Assembly: GCF_000214135.1 (NCBI RefSeq)
Contig: NZ_AFIE01000027.1
Coordinates: 1-46,097 of the forward strand
From: Acinetobacter sp. P8-3-8
Lineage (GTDB): Bacteria; Pseudomonadota; Gammaproteobacteria; Pseudomonadales; Moraxellaceae
Length of the DNA: 46,097 bases
Direction: 5' to 3'
The translations under genes and the position numbers were made by a program. Within the stretch, counting starts at the first letter, position 1. Every line of letters starts with the position of its first letter. Under the pieces are notes generated by a model. It saw only the letters and a list, made by a program, of their open reading frames with translations. It was not told where the DNA came from and did no database searches. Of this stretch, positions 8,689 through 17,583 are shown piece by piece.

Positions 8689-8697
8689 TGTGGATAA
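8689..8697 (-). promoter_or_regulatory. Perfect DnaA box in the nrdA upstream region
   Basis: TGTGGATAA on the plus strand equals TTATCCACA on the minus strand, the strongest DnaA box sequence. It lies about 260-305 bp upstream of the two possible nrdA starts. E. coli nrdAB is known to carry DnaA sites in its control region, so a link between replication initiation and dNTP supply is plausible here. A near-match, TTATCCCTA (8567-8575), has two mismatches. Confidence 0.5.
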
Positions 8698-8889
8698 GTC
8701 AAAAAGCGATAAACTGTTTAGACATAATATGAACAATGAAATATTTTGTTTAAAAAACTATCTGGTTAAGGCGTGTAAACGAGAATTTTAAAATAAAGCC
8801 GATTTATGCAGGAAAAGTGTCAATAATTCAATAATTAATAAAAATATAACAAATTGATGCGCTCATGTATCAGTTTGGTGAATGAGGTC

Positions 8890-8917
8890 TTGTTTACATT
8901 GTAAACGTGTGTATATT
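8890..8917 (+). promoter_or_regulatory. bfmR promoter with overlapping palindromic operator
   Basis: TTGTTT (8890-8895), a 16-nt spacer and TATATT (8912-8917) form a reasonable sigma-70 promoter, giving a leader of about 60 nt. A perfect palindrome, GTTTACA-T-TGTAAAC (8892-8906), covers the -35 box. A further TGTAAACG occurs about 130 bp upstream (near 8768). BfmR is known to regulate its own operon, so this is a candidate autoregulatory site. Confidence 0.5.
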
Positions 8918-8986
8918 GCAAAACATAGTGTGTTGAATCTGCGAGATTTGTACGCAGATACCGAAATTAAATACAGGGGCAAATAG

Positions 8987-9703
8987 ATGAGCCAAGAAGA
9001 AAAGTTACCTAAAATTTTAATCGTTGAAGATGATGAGCGTCTGGCTCGCTTGACTCAAGAATATTTAATTCGTAACGGATTAGAAGTTGGGGTAGAACCA
9101 GATGGTAACCGTGCCATCCGTCGAATTATTGCGGAACAGCCTGATTTGGTTGTACTTGATGTAATGTTGCCGGGTGCAGATGGCTTAACAGTTTGTCGTG
9201 AAGTACGTCCACATTATCATCAACCGATCTTGATGTTGACAGCGCGTACTGAAGATATGGACCAAGTGCTTGGTTTGGAAATGGGTGCGGATGACTATGT
9301 CGCTAAACCTGTACAACCACGTGTTTTACTTGCTCGTATCCGTGCATTATTGCGCCGTACCGACAAAGCACCTGAAGATGAAGTGGCACAACGTATCGAA
9401 TTTGATGATCTCGTGATCGATAATGGTGGACGTTCAGTGACATTGAATGGTGAGCTTGTAGACTTCACTAGCGCTGAATATGATTTGTTATGGTTATTGG
9501 CTTCAAATGCAGGTCGTATTCTTTCTCGTGAAGATATCTTCGAGCGTTTACGTGGTATCGAATACGATGGTCAAGACCGTTCAATCGATGTACGTATTTC
9601 ACGTATTCGTCCAAAAATTGGTGATGATCCTGAAAATCCAAAACGTATTAAAACAGTACGTAGTAAAGGTTATCTTTTTGTTAAAGAAACCAATGGTCTT
9701 TAA
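8987..9703 (+). CDS. bfmR: Response regulator BfmR (OmpR family)
   Basis: BfmR is the Acinetobacter envelope-stress and biofilm regulator. The receiver domain (residues about 8-120) has the acidic pair Glu15/Asp16 (VEDDE), phospho-acceptor Asp58 (VVLDVMLPG) and conserved Lys107 (DYVAKP). An OmpR-type winged helix fills residues about 135-235 and includes the transactivation-loop region VDFTSAEYDLLWLLASNAGR and the recognition helix DRSIDVRISRIRPKI. The 238-residue length equals that of the A. baumannii protein, and the sequence reads nearly identically. It is followed after 45 nt by its sensor kinase. A leading AGGGGC is the ribosome-binding site. Confidence 0.96.
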   Translation: MSQEEKLPKILIVEDDERLARLTQEYLIRNGLEVGVEPDGNRAIRRIIAEQPDLVVLDVMLPGADGLTVCREVRPHYHQPILMLTARTEDMDQVLGLEMGADDYVAKPVQPRVLLARIRALLRRTDKAPEDEVAQRIEFDDLVIDNGGRSVTLNGELVDFTSAEYDLLWLLASNAGRILSREDIFERLRGIEYDGQDRSIDVRISRIRPKIGDDPENPKRIKTVRSKGYLFVKETNGL

Positions 9704-9748
9704 GCAATTTAATCCCTTCTTGTGTCATTCCTTCTAAGGACAACTTTG

Positions 9749-11377
9749 GTGTCAAAACACAGCATATTCCTGCGTATCTACGCAGGACTTGTTATTCTTG
9801 TGGTTTTAGTCGCGCTATTTGGTTATTTGTTGGTGCAAATCATCAACTACCAACGTGCGCAAGAATATCGTGAATCATTGACCGATGGTATTTCGTTTGT
9901 CATCAGTGAAGGTGTGGCACGTCAGCAGACTGAACAGCAACGATTAGATTGGATTTCTGATGCATCAGATTTATTGGAATTACCCATTTATTATCTCGAT
10001 GCACAAAAAGTTGATTTGTCGCGGACTGAAGAAAAGCGCATAGAAAGTCAAAAGGCTGTGGTGCGCTATGATGCTGAACAGGGGATTGCCTATTTAGTGA
10101 TTGGGATTCGTAATGATCCTAAGCACTATCTATATATTAAAGTAGATCAAATCGGTGAGCGCCAAATGAAGGCCTTGCCCGTCTTTATTCTGGATTATTT
10201 GGTTTATTATCCGGGGCAAGAGCGCGAATATCTTAAAAAAATCCAACAGCATTTTTACTATAATGTTGGTGTAGAAAAAATTTCTCAGCTGAATTTAGAT
10301 TCAGAGCAAATTGGACGTTTACGTTCAGACCAAAGTGTCATTCTATGGCGTGATAGCGCTACAGCACGTGGTACAACAATCTCCATCGTTTCTCCATTAC
10401 CAAATTCACCAAGTGATGTATTGGTCATGGGGCCAGTACCAATGTTTAACTGGATGCCTGTCAAACTTGCAGCGGGTATTACATTGTTGAGTATGTTCTT
10501 ACTGTGCTTGGGTGTTTACGGTTTGATTGTGCCAATGCAGCGTAAGTTGAAACAGGTCAATGAAGCATTAGACATCATGAAAACAGGTGATATGTCACAA
10601 CGTGTGCCTGTGGAAGGTCATGATGAAATGGCAAGCTTGGCAACCAGTTATAACAGCATGTCTGATCATATCCAGCGTTTGATTGAGGCTCAACGTGAGT
10701 TGATGCGAGCGGTATCGCATGAGTTGCGTACACCTGTTGCGCGAATACGCTTTGGTATGGAAATGTTGGCGGACGAAGAGGATTATGAGTATCGCTTACA
10801 ACAAGTTGAAATGATTGATAAAGATATTGAAGCACTCAATACGCTTATTGATGAAATCATGACTTATGCCAAGTTGGAGCAGGGCACGCCTTCTTTAGAT
10901 TTTGAAAAAGTTGCTTTGGTTGATGTTTTACAACAAGTTGCAACTGAAACAGAAGCTTTGAAAACTCAGAAAATTATTCATTTAAATCCACTTGCTCCAG
11001 ACGTTATTGTAGATGCAGAGCGTCGTTATCTGCATCGTGTGGTACAGAATCTAGTGGGTAATGCTGTGCGTTATTGTGATAATCAAGTCAATATTAGCGG
11101 TGGTATTAATCATCAAAATAAAATGGCTTATGTATGCATTGAAGATGATGGGCCAGGGATTCCTGAGGAAGATCGTAAGCGTGTCTTTGAAGCATTTGCA
11201 CGTTTAGATGATAGTCGTACACGGGCTTCGGGTGGTTATGGTTTAGGATTGTCGATTGTAAGTCGAATCGCATATTGGTTTGGTGGCACGATTCAGGTTG
11301 ATCAAAGCCCTGAATTAGGCGGTGCACGATTTACCATGTCATGGCCAGTCAATCGTTTTAAAAAGAAAAAAATCTAA
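9749..11377 (+). CDS. bfmS: Sensor histidine kinase BfmS
   Basis: BfmS is the membrane sensor kinase partner of BfmR. The order is an N-terminal membrane helix (IYAGLVILVVLVALFGYLLV), a periplasmic sensor region of about 200 residues, a second helix (LAAGITLLSMFLLCLGVYGLIV), a HAMP segment, a dimerisation domain with phospho-accepting His324 in SHELRTP, and an HATPase domain with N box (NLVGNAVRYC), G1 (DDGPGIP) and G2 (GGYGLGLSI). I choose the GTG at 9749 because AAGGA lies 8 nt upstream. The longer frame opens with a GTG at 9722 that has no comparable site. Confidence 0.95.
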   Translation: MSKHSIFLRIYAGLVILVVLVALFGYLLVQIINYQRAQEYRESLTDGISFVISEGVARQQTEQQRLDWISDASDLLELPIYYLDAQKVDLSRTEEKRIESQKAVVRYDAEQGIAYLVIGIRNDPKHYLYIKVDQIGERQMKALPVFILDYLVYYPGQEREYLKKIQQHFYYNVGVEKISQLNLDSEQIGRLRSDQSVILWRDSATARGTTISIVSPLPNSPSDVLVMGPVPMFNWMPVKLAAGITLLSMFLLCLGVYGLIVPMQRKLKQVNEALDIMKTGDMSQRVPVEGHDEMASLATSYNSMSDHIQRLIEAQRELMRAVSHELRTPVARIRFGMEMLADEEDYEYRLQQVEMIDKDIEALNTLIDEIMTYAKLEQGTPSLDFEKVALVDVLQQVATETEALKTQKIIHLNPLAPDVIVDAERRYLHRVVQNLVGNAVRYCDNQVNISGGINHQNKMAYVCIEDDGPGIPEEDRKRVFEAFARLDDSRTRASGGYGLGLSIVSRIAYWFGGTIQVDQSPELGGARFTMSWPVNRFKKKKI

Positions 11378-11449
11378 TTGTGAAATTGTGAATCAGCAAG
11401 CACTCAAATGTAGTATTTGAATTAAAAAATGGGCAAAGACTAAGCCAAT

Positions 11450-11480
11450 AAAAAAGCGCCAAATTGTTTGGCGCTTTTTT
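11450..11480. terminator. Bidirectional terminator between bfmS and the next minus-strand gene
   Basis: AAAAAAGCGCCAAA (11450-11463) and TTTGGCGCTTTTTT (11467-11480) are perfect reverse complements around TTG, with A- and T-runs on the two sides. It can serve bfmS on the plus strand and the convergent gene at 11526-11876. Confidence 0.9.
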
Positions 11481-11525
11481 TGATGTTTTTGAATTTTAAA
11501 TGCTTATATTTAAAATATGGATGGA

Positions 11526-11876
11526 TTATTCCAACAGTGTCGCATCTGGTACGATAAACGGCTTGCCTTCTTTTAATGCTTCTAAAGCATCTGCATTAAA
11601 ATCAATCAATAAGCTATTTTGTTCAGCATCAATTTTAAAACCACTGATAATTTTCTGATCACCATTGATTGTGTCGATGCGATATTCATCGGCAATATTC
11701 AAAATACCTTCTAAATTTGTTGTCGTAGCTGCTAAATCTTGACGGAAAAGTTCGTAAATATCTCTTAGATCAAAAATTGCATTTTGTGCATCAGGGTGCT
11801 TTTTGACATAGGTTTCGATATGGCGAATGATTAATTGAGCAAATAAAAAGTAATTTGGTTTACTTGAGAATTCCAC
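11526..11876 (-). CDS. Conserved hypothetical protein, 116 residues
   Basis: I do not recognise this family. The acidic soluble protein has no signal peptide, membrane helix or cysteine. Its N-terminal half looks helical (PNYFLFAQLIIRHIETYVKKHPDAQNAIFDLRDIYELFRQDL). The C-terminal half alternates short strand-like segments (GDQKIISGFKIDAEQNSLLIDF) before a final helix. The start at 11876 has GGAG nearby (GGAGCTGAACAACGTGG upstream on the minus strand). It is convergent with bfmS and shares its terminator. No functional inference is safe. Confidence 0.75.
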   Translation of the reverse strand: MEFSSKPNYFLFAQLIIRHIETYVKKHPDAQNAIFDLRDIYELFRQDLAATTTNLEGILNIADEYRIDTINGDQKIISGFKIDAEQNSLLIDFNADALEALKEGKPFIVPDATLLE

Positions 11877-12613
11877 GTTGTTCAGCTCCTACGTTATAGG
11901 TTTGAAATTATTGATAAGTTATTGATGCTTAGCATACACAGAAAATCATTCATTGTTGTATAAAGTTAATTAATCCATGTTGTCAAATTGAAATTTTTCA
12001 ATGGGTAAAAATGGATTGATTGTTTTAAGGTAGGTGAAAAGTAGGCATCGTCATTGTTTTATGCTTTATTTAAAAGAATTTGCTTTTATAAGTAGTATTA
12101 ATTGTGATAAAAAATATTATTAAAATTTAAAAATATTGTTTTAATGTTTGTATTTTATCTCATATTGATAATTTGACTAAATTGTCTTGAGCTTTAGTCT
12201 GTTTTGTAACATAGAGTGTAACAAAATGTTTAATTTTTAAAAATCTCAAATTCGCATGAAAAATTGATCTTATGCTACAAAAAATTGAAAAAAACGGCTT
12301 TTTAAAGTCCTGAGAACAGAACTAAGCTACTGATTTGTTATTTTTAATTTATGTGCTGTATTTATAGTTCGGAAAATATAATGATAATAGAGGTTTATAT
12401 TTAATAAAACGATAAAAAGTGGCTGTATTGGCTTAAATGATGCGGAATTATGTATTTTGCATAAAAAATCATCCGAAAGACTTAGAGTGATTAACTAGCA
12501 ACAGATGACATCAATCGGGTACAATTAGTCAGATTTATTTTGTGTATGGTGTATTTACTAGGCCAATACATACATTCTTTGTTAATAATAGGCCTGCCAG
12601 GAGTTATCCCCGC
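11877..12613. other. Long AT-rich intergenic region upstream of nuoA
   Basis: About 740 bp contains no convincing gene. It must hold the nuo promoter: TACAAT at 12520-12525 is a possible -10, with a poor -35. Other items are a 16-bp palindrome, ATTGAAA-TT-TTTCAAT (11987-12002), and a tandem TGTAACA at 12205-12211 and 12217-12223, repeated at 12-bp spacing. The length suggests extensive regulation or a long leader. Confidence 0.5.
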
Positions 12614-13162
12614 ATGAGTGCCATTACTCCATACGATTGGGCGATTATTGCCTTCGTGATCGGCGTTACATTTCTATGTGTCTTTATGCTTACAGTTCCT
12701 TTACTCCTTGGGGGTAAATCGTGGGGACGTGCGAAGCAAGAGCAATTTGAATCAGGTGTGGTAAGTGCTGGTGGTGCACGTATCCGCTTATCTGCAAAAT
12801 TTTATTTGGTTGCAATCTTCTTTGTCGTGTTCGACTTAGAAGCGCTGTACTTATACGCATGGGCGAACTCTGTTCGTGAAGTGGGTTGGGTTGGTTTTGC
12901 AACTGCGGCTGTATTTATTTTAGTTTTGCTTGTTGGTTTGGTTTATGAACTTTCAACTGGCGCACTTAACTGGGCACCTTCAGATCGTCGTAAAGCAGCA
13001 GGTATCAAACCTAAAGTAGGTTCTCCGAATATGGACCTTGCAGAAATTACCCGCTTCAATTCTATTGAAGAGTTAGTGATTGACCCTACAGGTACAATTC
13101 CAGCTCAATCATCAGGTCGTGTGAAATCTAAATCTCCGACTATGTCACTGAATAAGGAGTAA
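12614..13162 (+). CDS. nuoA: NADH-quinone oxidoreductase subunit A
   Basis: NuoA is a small membrane-arm subunit of complex I near the quinone channel. Three helices are visible ([65 protein letters not shown]), with the conserved [11 protein letters not shown] motif. The start is the ATG at 12614 with AGGAG at 12599-12603; the frame stays open upstream to a GTG at 12542, but that lacks a ribosome-binding site and adds a non-conserved stretch. The C-terminal about 50 residues extend beyond the membrane domain. It is the first gene of the nuo operon, and nuoB follows after 7 nt. Confidence 0.95.
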   Translation: MSAITPYDWAIIAFVIGVTFLCVFMLTVPLLLGGKSWGRAKQEQFESGVVSAGGARIRLSAKFYLVAIFFVVFDLEALYLYAWANSVREVGWVGFATAAVFILVLLVGLVYELSTGALNWAPSDRRKAAGIKPKVGSPNMDLAEITRFNSIEELVIDPTGTIPAQSSGRVKSKSPTMSLNKE

Positions 13163-13169
13163 CTCGGGA

Positions 13170-13847
13170 ATGAAATATACGTTAACCCGTGCGAATCCAG
13201 AAGCTGAGCAATATCCACTTCAAGATCGTCAAATTGTGACTGATCCACTTGAAGAAGAAGTGAATAAAAATGTGTTCATGACTCGTTTAGAGGATGTGGC
13301 GCATACAGCTGTGAACTGGGGCCGTAAAAATTCATTATGGCCTTTTAACTTTGGTACATCATGCTGTTACGTAGAATACGCAACAACTTTAACAGGTGTG
13401 CATGACTTATCTCGTTTCGGTGCCGAAGTTATTCGTGCTTCACCACGTCAAGCTGACTTAATGATCGTTGCAGGTACATGCTTTGTAAAAATGGCACCTG
13501 TAATTCAACGTTTGTATGAACAAATGCTTGAGCCTAAATGGGTGATCTCAATGGGTGCTTGTGCAAACTCTGGTGGTATGTACGATATTTATTCAGTTGT
13601 GCAAGGTGTGGATAAGATTATTCCTGTTGACGTGTACGTTCCAGGTTGTCCGCCTCGTCCTGAAGCATTGATCCAAGCATTAATGTTATTACAAGACCAA
13701 ATTCAATTAGAGCGTCGTCCACTTTCTGCGGTAATCGGTGATGATCTTAAGCCAGTGTATAAGCCAAAGATGATGCCTGAACGTGACCGTAAGAATGCTG
13801 AACGTATTGCAGTTAAAAACTTACGCTCTATGGACGAAATTGAGTAA
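13170..13847 (+). CDS. nuoB: NADH-quinone oxidoreductase subunit B
   Basis: NuoB carries the terminal [4Fe-4S] cluster N2, which hands electrons to quinone. The cluster ligands are visible as the adjacent cysteines in TSCCYVEYA, the cysteine in VAGTCF and the cysteine in VPGCPPRPE. The remaining sequence follows the family closely and the length (225 residues) is typical. The N-terminal and C-terminal tails are hydrophilic. An 86-nt gap containing a nested hairpin separates it from nuoCD, the only sizeable gap in the operon. Confidence 0.97.
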   Translation: MKYTLTRANPEAEQYPLQDRQIVTDPLEEEVNKNVFMTRLEDVAHTAVNWGRKNSLWPFNFGTSCCYVEYATTLTGVHDLSRFGAEVIRASPRQADLMIVAGTCFVKMAPVIQRLYEQMLEPKWVISMGACANSGGMYDIYSVVQGVDKIIPVDVYVPGCPPRPEALIQALMLLQDQIQLERRPLSAVIGDDLKPVYKPKMMPERDRKNAERIAVKNLRSMDEIE

Positions 13848-13853
13848 TTTTTA

Positions 13854-13893
13854 CTGATGAATGTTTGACATATCTGATGGATATGATCATCAG
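13854..13893 (+). other. Nested hairpin in the nuoB-nuoCD gap
   Basis: CTGATGA (13854-13860) pairs with TCATCAG (13887-13893). Inside it CATATC (13869-13874) pairs with GATATG (13880-13885) around a TGATG loop. It has no T-run, so it is more likely an mRNA processing or stability element than a terminator. Confidence 0.5.
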
Positions 13894-13933
13894 GAAATTT
13901 CACAGAATTTGTATTAAATAGGAAGCCAAGCCA

Positions 13934-15721
13934 ATGGCTGAAACTGAAATTGCTATGCCAGAATCAACTCCAGTTGATTCACGCCCAGCATTTGCGATTG
14001 TAGAAGATCTCAAAGCCAAATTTGGCGAGAACTTTTACGTGCAACCGACGTTTGAAGATTTTCCAACGGTCTGGGTTGAACGCGCACGTGTACAAGACGT
14101 TTTAATGTACCTGCGTAAAGTGTCACGTCCTTATGTGATGCTGTTTGACTTGTCAGCAGTAGATGAGCGTTTACGTACTCATCGTGAGGATTTACCTGCA
14201 TCTGACTTTACGGTTTTCTATCACTTGCTTTCTTTGGAACGCAATAGTGATATTCGTATTAAAGTGGCGTTGAGTGAGAATGATCTTAATATTCCAACTG
14301 CGACCAATATTTGGCCAAATGCTAACTGGTACGAACGTGAAGCTTACGATATGTTTGGGATCAATTTCGAGGGGCATCCAATGCTTCGTCGTATTTTGTT
14401 ACCGACGTATTGGGAAGGTCATCCACTGCGTAAAGAATACTCTGCACGTGCGACTGAATACACGCCGTACATGCAAGACAAAGCAAAGCAAGATTTTGAA
14501 CAAGAACATCTTCGTTTCGTACCAGAAGACTGGGGTCTGACTCGTGGTAATGACGATGAAGATTTCATGTTCCTTAACTTAGGTCCTAACCATCCATCTG
14601 CTCACGGTGCATTCCGTGTGATTTTGCAGCTTGATGGCGAAGAAGTGAAAGACTGTGTACCTGATATTGGTTATCACCACCGTGGTGTGGAAAAGATGGC
14701 TGAACGTCAGACTTGGCACTCTTTCATTCCGTATACAGACCGTGTCGACTACTTGGGTGGTTGTGCGCAAAACATGCCTTATGTGATGGGTGTGGAGCAA
14801 ATGGCGGGAATCACTGTTCCTGACCGTGCACAGTGTATCCGTGTCATGATGTCTGAATTATTCCGTATCAATAACCACTTGTTGTATATCGGTACTGCGA
14901 TTCAGGATGCGGGTGGTATGACACCAGTATTCTATATGTTTGCGGATCGTCAAAAAATCTATGACGCGATTGAAGCGATCACAGGTTTCCGTATGCATCC
15001 AGCATGGTTCCGTATCGGTGGTACAGCGCACGACTTACCAAATAACTGGCAAAAACTCATTCGTGAAATTCTCGAATGGATGCCAAGTCGTATGAATGAA
15101 TACTACAAAGCTGCGTTACGTAACTCAGTATTCATTGGTCGTACCCGTAATGTTGCGCAATACGATGCAAAATCTGCATTGGCTTGGGGTGTAACAGGTA
15201 CAGGTTTACGTGCAACAGGTATTGATTTTGACGTTCGTAAATATCGTCCATACAGTGGCTACGAAAACTATGATTTCGAAGTGCCATTAGAGTATGAAGG
15301 CGATGCTTATGCGCGTGTGATGGTGCATTTCCATGAAATTAACCAATCATTGAAGATTGTTAAGCAATGTTTGGATAATATGCCATCTGGTCCGTATAAA
15401 GCAGATCATCCATTGGCTGTTCCACCACCAAAAGACAAGACTTTACAAGATATTGAAACTTTGATTACGCACTTCTTGAGCGTGTCATGGGGTCCTGTAA
15501 TGCCAGCAGGCGAAGCGTCTGTAATGGCTGAAGTTGTGAAAGGTGCATCTAACTACTACTTGACTTCTGATAAGTCAACGATGAGTTACCGTACCCGTAT
15601 TCGTACGCCAACATTCACACATTTGCAGCAAATTCCTTCCGTGATTAACGGCAGTCTTGTATCTGACTTGATCATTTATTTAGCGACTATTGACGTCGTT
15701 ATGGCTGACGTGGATCGCTAG
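13934..15721 (+). CDS. nuoCD: NADH-quinone oxidoreductase fused subunits C and D
   Basis: This single 595-residue polypeptide combines the 30-kDa NuoC domain (residues about 20-195, ending in the [16 protein letters not shown] and HPLRKEY motifs) with the 49-kDa NuoD domain (from about residue 210, [16 protein letters not shown], to the C-terminal VMADVDR). The fusion is the normal state in E. coli and other gammaproteobacteria. NuoD lines the quinone pocket with NuoB; the conserved HPSAHG loop and the terminal acidic residues are present. The start at 13934 has AGGAAG upstream. Confidence 0.97.
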   Translation: MAETEIAMPESTPVDSRPAFAIVEDLKAKFGENFYVQPTFEDFPTVWVERARVQDVLMYLRKVSRPYVMLFDLSAVDERLRTHREDLPASDFTVFYHLLSLERNSDIRIKVALSENDLNIPTATNIWPNANWYEREAYDMFGINFEGHPMLRRILLPTYWEGHPLRKEYSARATEYTPYMQDKAKQDFEQEHLRFVPEDWGLTRGNDDEDFMFLNLGPNHPSAHGAFRVILQLDGEEVKDCVPDIGYHHRGVEKMAERQTWHSFIPYTDRVDYLGGCAQNMPYVMGVEQMAGITVPDRAQCIRVMMSELFRINNHLLYIGTAIQDAGGMTPVFYMFADRQKIYDAIEAITGFRMHPAWFRIGGTAHDLPNNWQKLIREILEWMPSRMNEYYKAALRNSVFIGRTRNVAQYDAKSALAWGVTGTGLRATGIDFDVRKYRPYSGYENYDFEVPLEYEGDAYARVMVHFHEINQSLKIVKQCLDNMPSGPYKADHPLAVPPPKDKTLQDIETLITHFLSVSWGPVMPAGEASVMAEVVKGASNYYLTSDKSTMSYRTRIRTPTFTHLQQIPSVINGSLVSDLIIYLATIDVVMADVDR

Positions 15722-15734
15722 GGGTAGACGCATT

Positions 15735-16244
15735 ATGATGATTTTGACTGATAAAAAGCCACGTGTGAATGTTGAAGGGATTTTGACTGCGGATGAAATC
15801 CATGAAATTGAACATCACATTGGTCATTATCCATACCCACGCGCAGCGTCCTTGGATGCTTTAAAATGCGTACAACGCCGTAATGGTTGGGTGGATGATG
15901 CACAGCTACATGCGATTGCACAATTGTTGACAATCAGTGTTGCTGATCTTGAAGGTGTTGCAACCTTCTATAACCGTATTTATCGCCAACCTGTTGGTCG
16001 TCACGTGATTTTATTGTGTGACTCAATTGCTTGCTTCTTGATGGGTGCGGAAACTTTGGCAGAAGCTTTTCAACGTGAATTGGGTATTCAATTTGGTCAA
16101 ACAACCGCTGATGGTCGTTTCACTTTATTGCCAATCTGTTGTTTAGGTAACTGTGACAAAGGTCCGACGTTGATGATTGATGAAGATACTCACGGCTTGG
16201 TTGAAGTGACATCAATTCAACAGTTATTGGAGAAGTATGTATGA
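15735..16244 (+). CDS. nuoE: NADH-quinone oxidoreductase subunit E
   Basis: NuoE holds the [2Fe-2S] cluster N1a in the peripheral NADH-oxidising arm. The thioredoxin-like fold provides ligands in CDSIAC and CCLGNC, matching the family's CxxxxC and CxxxC spacing. The N-terminal helical domain includes the typical [18 protein letters not shown] stretch. The longer open frame begins inside nuoCD at 15690; I take the ATG at 15735, with AGGGG ending 10 nt upstream, giving 169 residues. The stop overlaps the nuoF start by 4 nt. Confidence 0.96.
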   Translation: MMILTDKKPRVNVEGILTADEIHEIEHHIGHYPYPRAASLDALKCVQRRNGWVDDAQLHAIAQLLTISVADLEGVATFYNRIYRQPVGRHVILLCDSIACFLMGAETLAEAFQRELGIQFGQTTADGRFTLLPICCLGNCDKGPTLMIDEDTHGLVEVTSIQQLLEKYV

Positions 16245-17572
16245 ATACCGAACCAAAACCAATTTATGGCGAAGGTAACCCAGAAACCCATCCATTAACA
16301 TGGCGTTTAAGCAAACAAGAATTTGTACGTAATGCAGATGATTACGAAGCGCTTGAAGGTTATGCAGGCTTTAAAAAAGCCATCACTATGCCACCGAAAG
16401 ATGTGCTTGAAGTGATTAAAGCGGCGACTGTAAAAGGTCGTGGTGGTGCAGGTTTCCCAGCAGGTATTAAATGGTCATTGATGGCACCTAATGATGGTGG
16501 CCCTCGTTACTTGATCTGTAATGCTGATGAAATGGAACCGGGTACATTCAAAGACCGTTTGTTGATGGAAAAACTTCCACATCAATTAATCGAAGGAATG
16601 TTGATTGCAGCTTATACCTTAGAGGCAACTCAAGGCTATATCTTCATTCGTGGGGAATACATCGAAGCTGCTCAGTATCTCAATGATGCTTTAGAGCAAG
16701 TTCGTGCCAAAGGTTACTTGGGTGATAATATCCTCGGTACAGGTTGGAACTTTGATTTACACGTACATACGGGCGCAGGTCGTTATATTTGTGGTGAAGA
16801 AACTGCATTGATTAACTCACTTGAAGGTCGTCGTGCAAATCCACGTACTAAACCACCTTTCCCACAGGTTGCGGGTGCTTGGGGTCGTCCTACGATTGTC
16901 AACAACGTAGAGACCTACAATAACTTGCCTGCAATTATTTTGCGTGGCCCTGAATGGTACATCAATCTTTCTGCGGGTAAGTCGAAAGATCCGGGTACAA
17001 AAATTTATGGTGCATCAGGTAAGGTGAAATTCCCTGGTTTATGGGAGCTTCCATTTGGTACAACTGCACGTGAAGTGATCGAAGACTATGCGGGCGGTAT
17101 GCGTGATGGTTTGAAACTTAAAGCATGGTTACCGGGCGGTGCATCGACTGACTTCTTGGCCGCTGAACACATCGACCTTCCAATGGATGCAGAAAGCATC
17201 ATGAAAGCAGGTTCACGTTTAGGTACGTGCTTGTTGATGGTGGTTGATGAAACACAATGTATGGTTTCAGCGACACGTAACTTAGAAGAGTTCTTTGCTC
17301 GTGAGTCATGCGGTTTCTGTACGCCTTGCCGTGATGGTTTACCTTGGGCAGTTAAAGCGCTTAAAGCAATTGAAAATGGTGAAGGGAAGATGGAAGACAT
17401 TCAACATCTTCAAGAACTCACACGTAAATTGTGGATTGGTAAGACTTTCTGTGCTCACGCACCTGGTGCGATGGAACCACTTATGGGCGCACTCAAATAT
17501 TTCCGTAGCGAGTTTGAAGCAAAAGTGACAGATCGTCCTGCTGCTCAAGCAAGCAACGTAGAACAAGTTTAA
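16241..17572 (+). CDS. nuoF: NADH-quinone oxidoreductase subunit F
   Basis: NuoF binds NADH and FMN and carries [4Fe-4S] cluster N3, the electron entry point of complex [11 protein letters not shown] and the [19 protein letters not shown] region form the nucleotide/FMN site. The cluster ligands are the three cysteines of [12 protein letters not shown] plus the cysteine of [10 protein letters not shown]. The 443-residue length is typical. It is translationally coupled to nuoE by the ATGA overlap and followed by nuoG after 11 nt. Confidence 0.97.
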   Translation: MNTEPKPIYGEGNPETHPLTWRLSKQEFVRNADDYEALEGYAGFKKAITMPPKDVLEVIKAATVKGRGGAGFPAGIKWSLMAPNDGGPRYLICNADEMEPGTFKDRLLMEKLPHQLIEGMLIAAYTLEATQGYIFIRGEYIEAAQYLNDALEQVRAKGYLGDNILGTGWNFDLHVHTGAGRYICGEETALINSLEGRRANPRTKPPFPQVAGAWGRPTIVNNVETYNNLPAIILRGPEWYINLSAGKSKDPGTKIYGASGKVKFPGLWELPFGTTAREVIEDYAGGMRDGLKLKAWLPGGASTDFLAAEHIDLPMDAESIMKAGSRLGTCLLMVVDETQCMVSATRNLEEFFARESCGFCTPCRDGLPWAVKALKAIENGEGKMEDIQHLQELTRKLWIGKTFCAHAPGAMEPLMGALKYFRSEFEAKVTDRPAAQASNVEQV

Positions 17573-17583
17573 GGAACTCGACT

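Larger units (their letters stand above)
8386..8986. other. Long AT-rich intergenic region between divergent nrdA and bfmR
   Basis: About 600 bp separates the two divergent genes. It contains candidate NrdR boxes near nrdA, a perfect DnaA box in the middle and a palindrome/promoter near bfmR, all listed separately. A minus-strand ORF of 64 codons at 8542-8736 has no ribosome-binding site or recognisable product and is not called as a gene. Confidence 0.6.

Noticed and set aside
8542-8736. 64-codon minus-strand ORF in the nrdA-bfmR gap
   Set aside because: No ribosome-binding site, no plausible domain, and it overlaps the regulatory sites.
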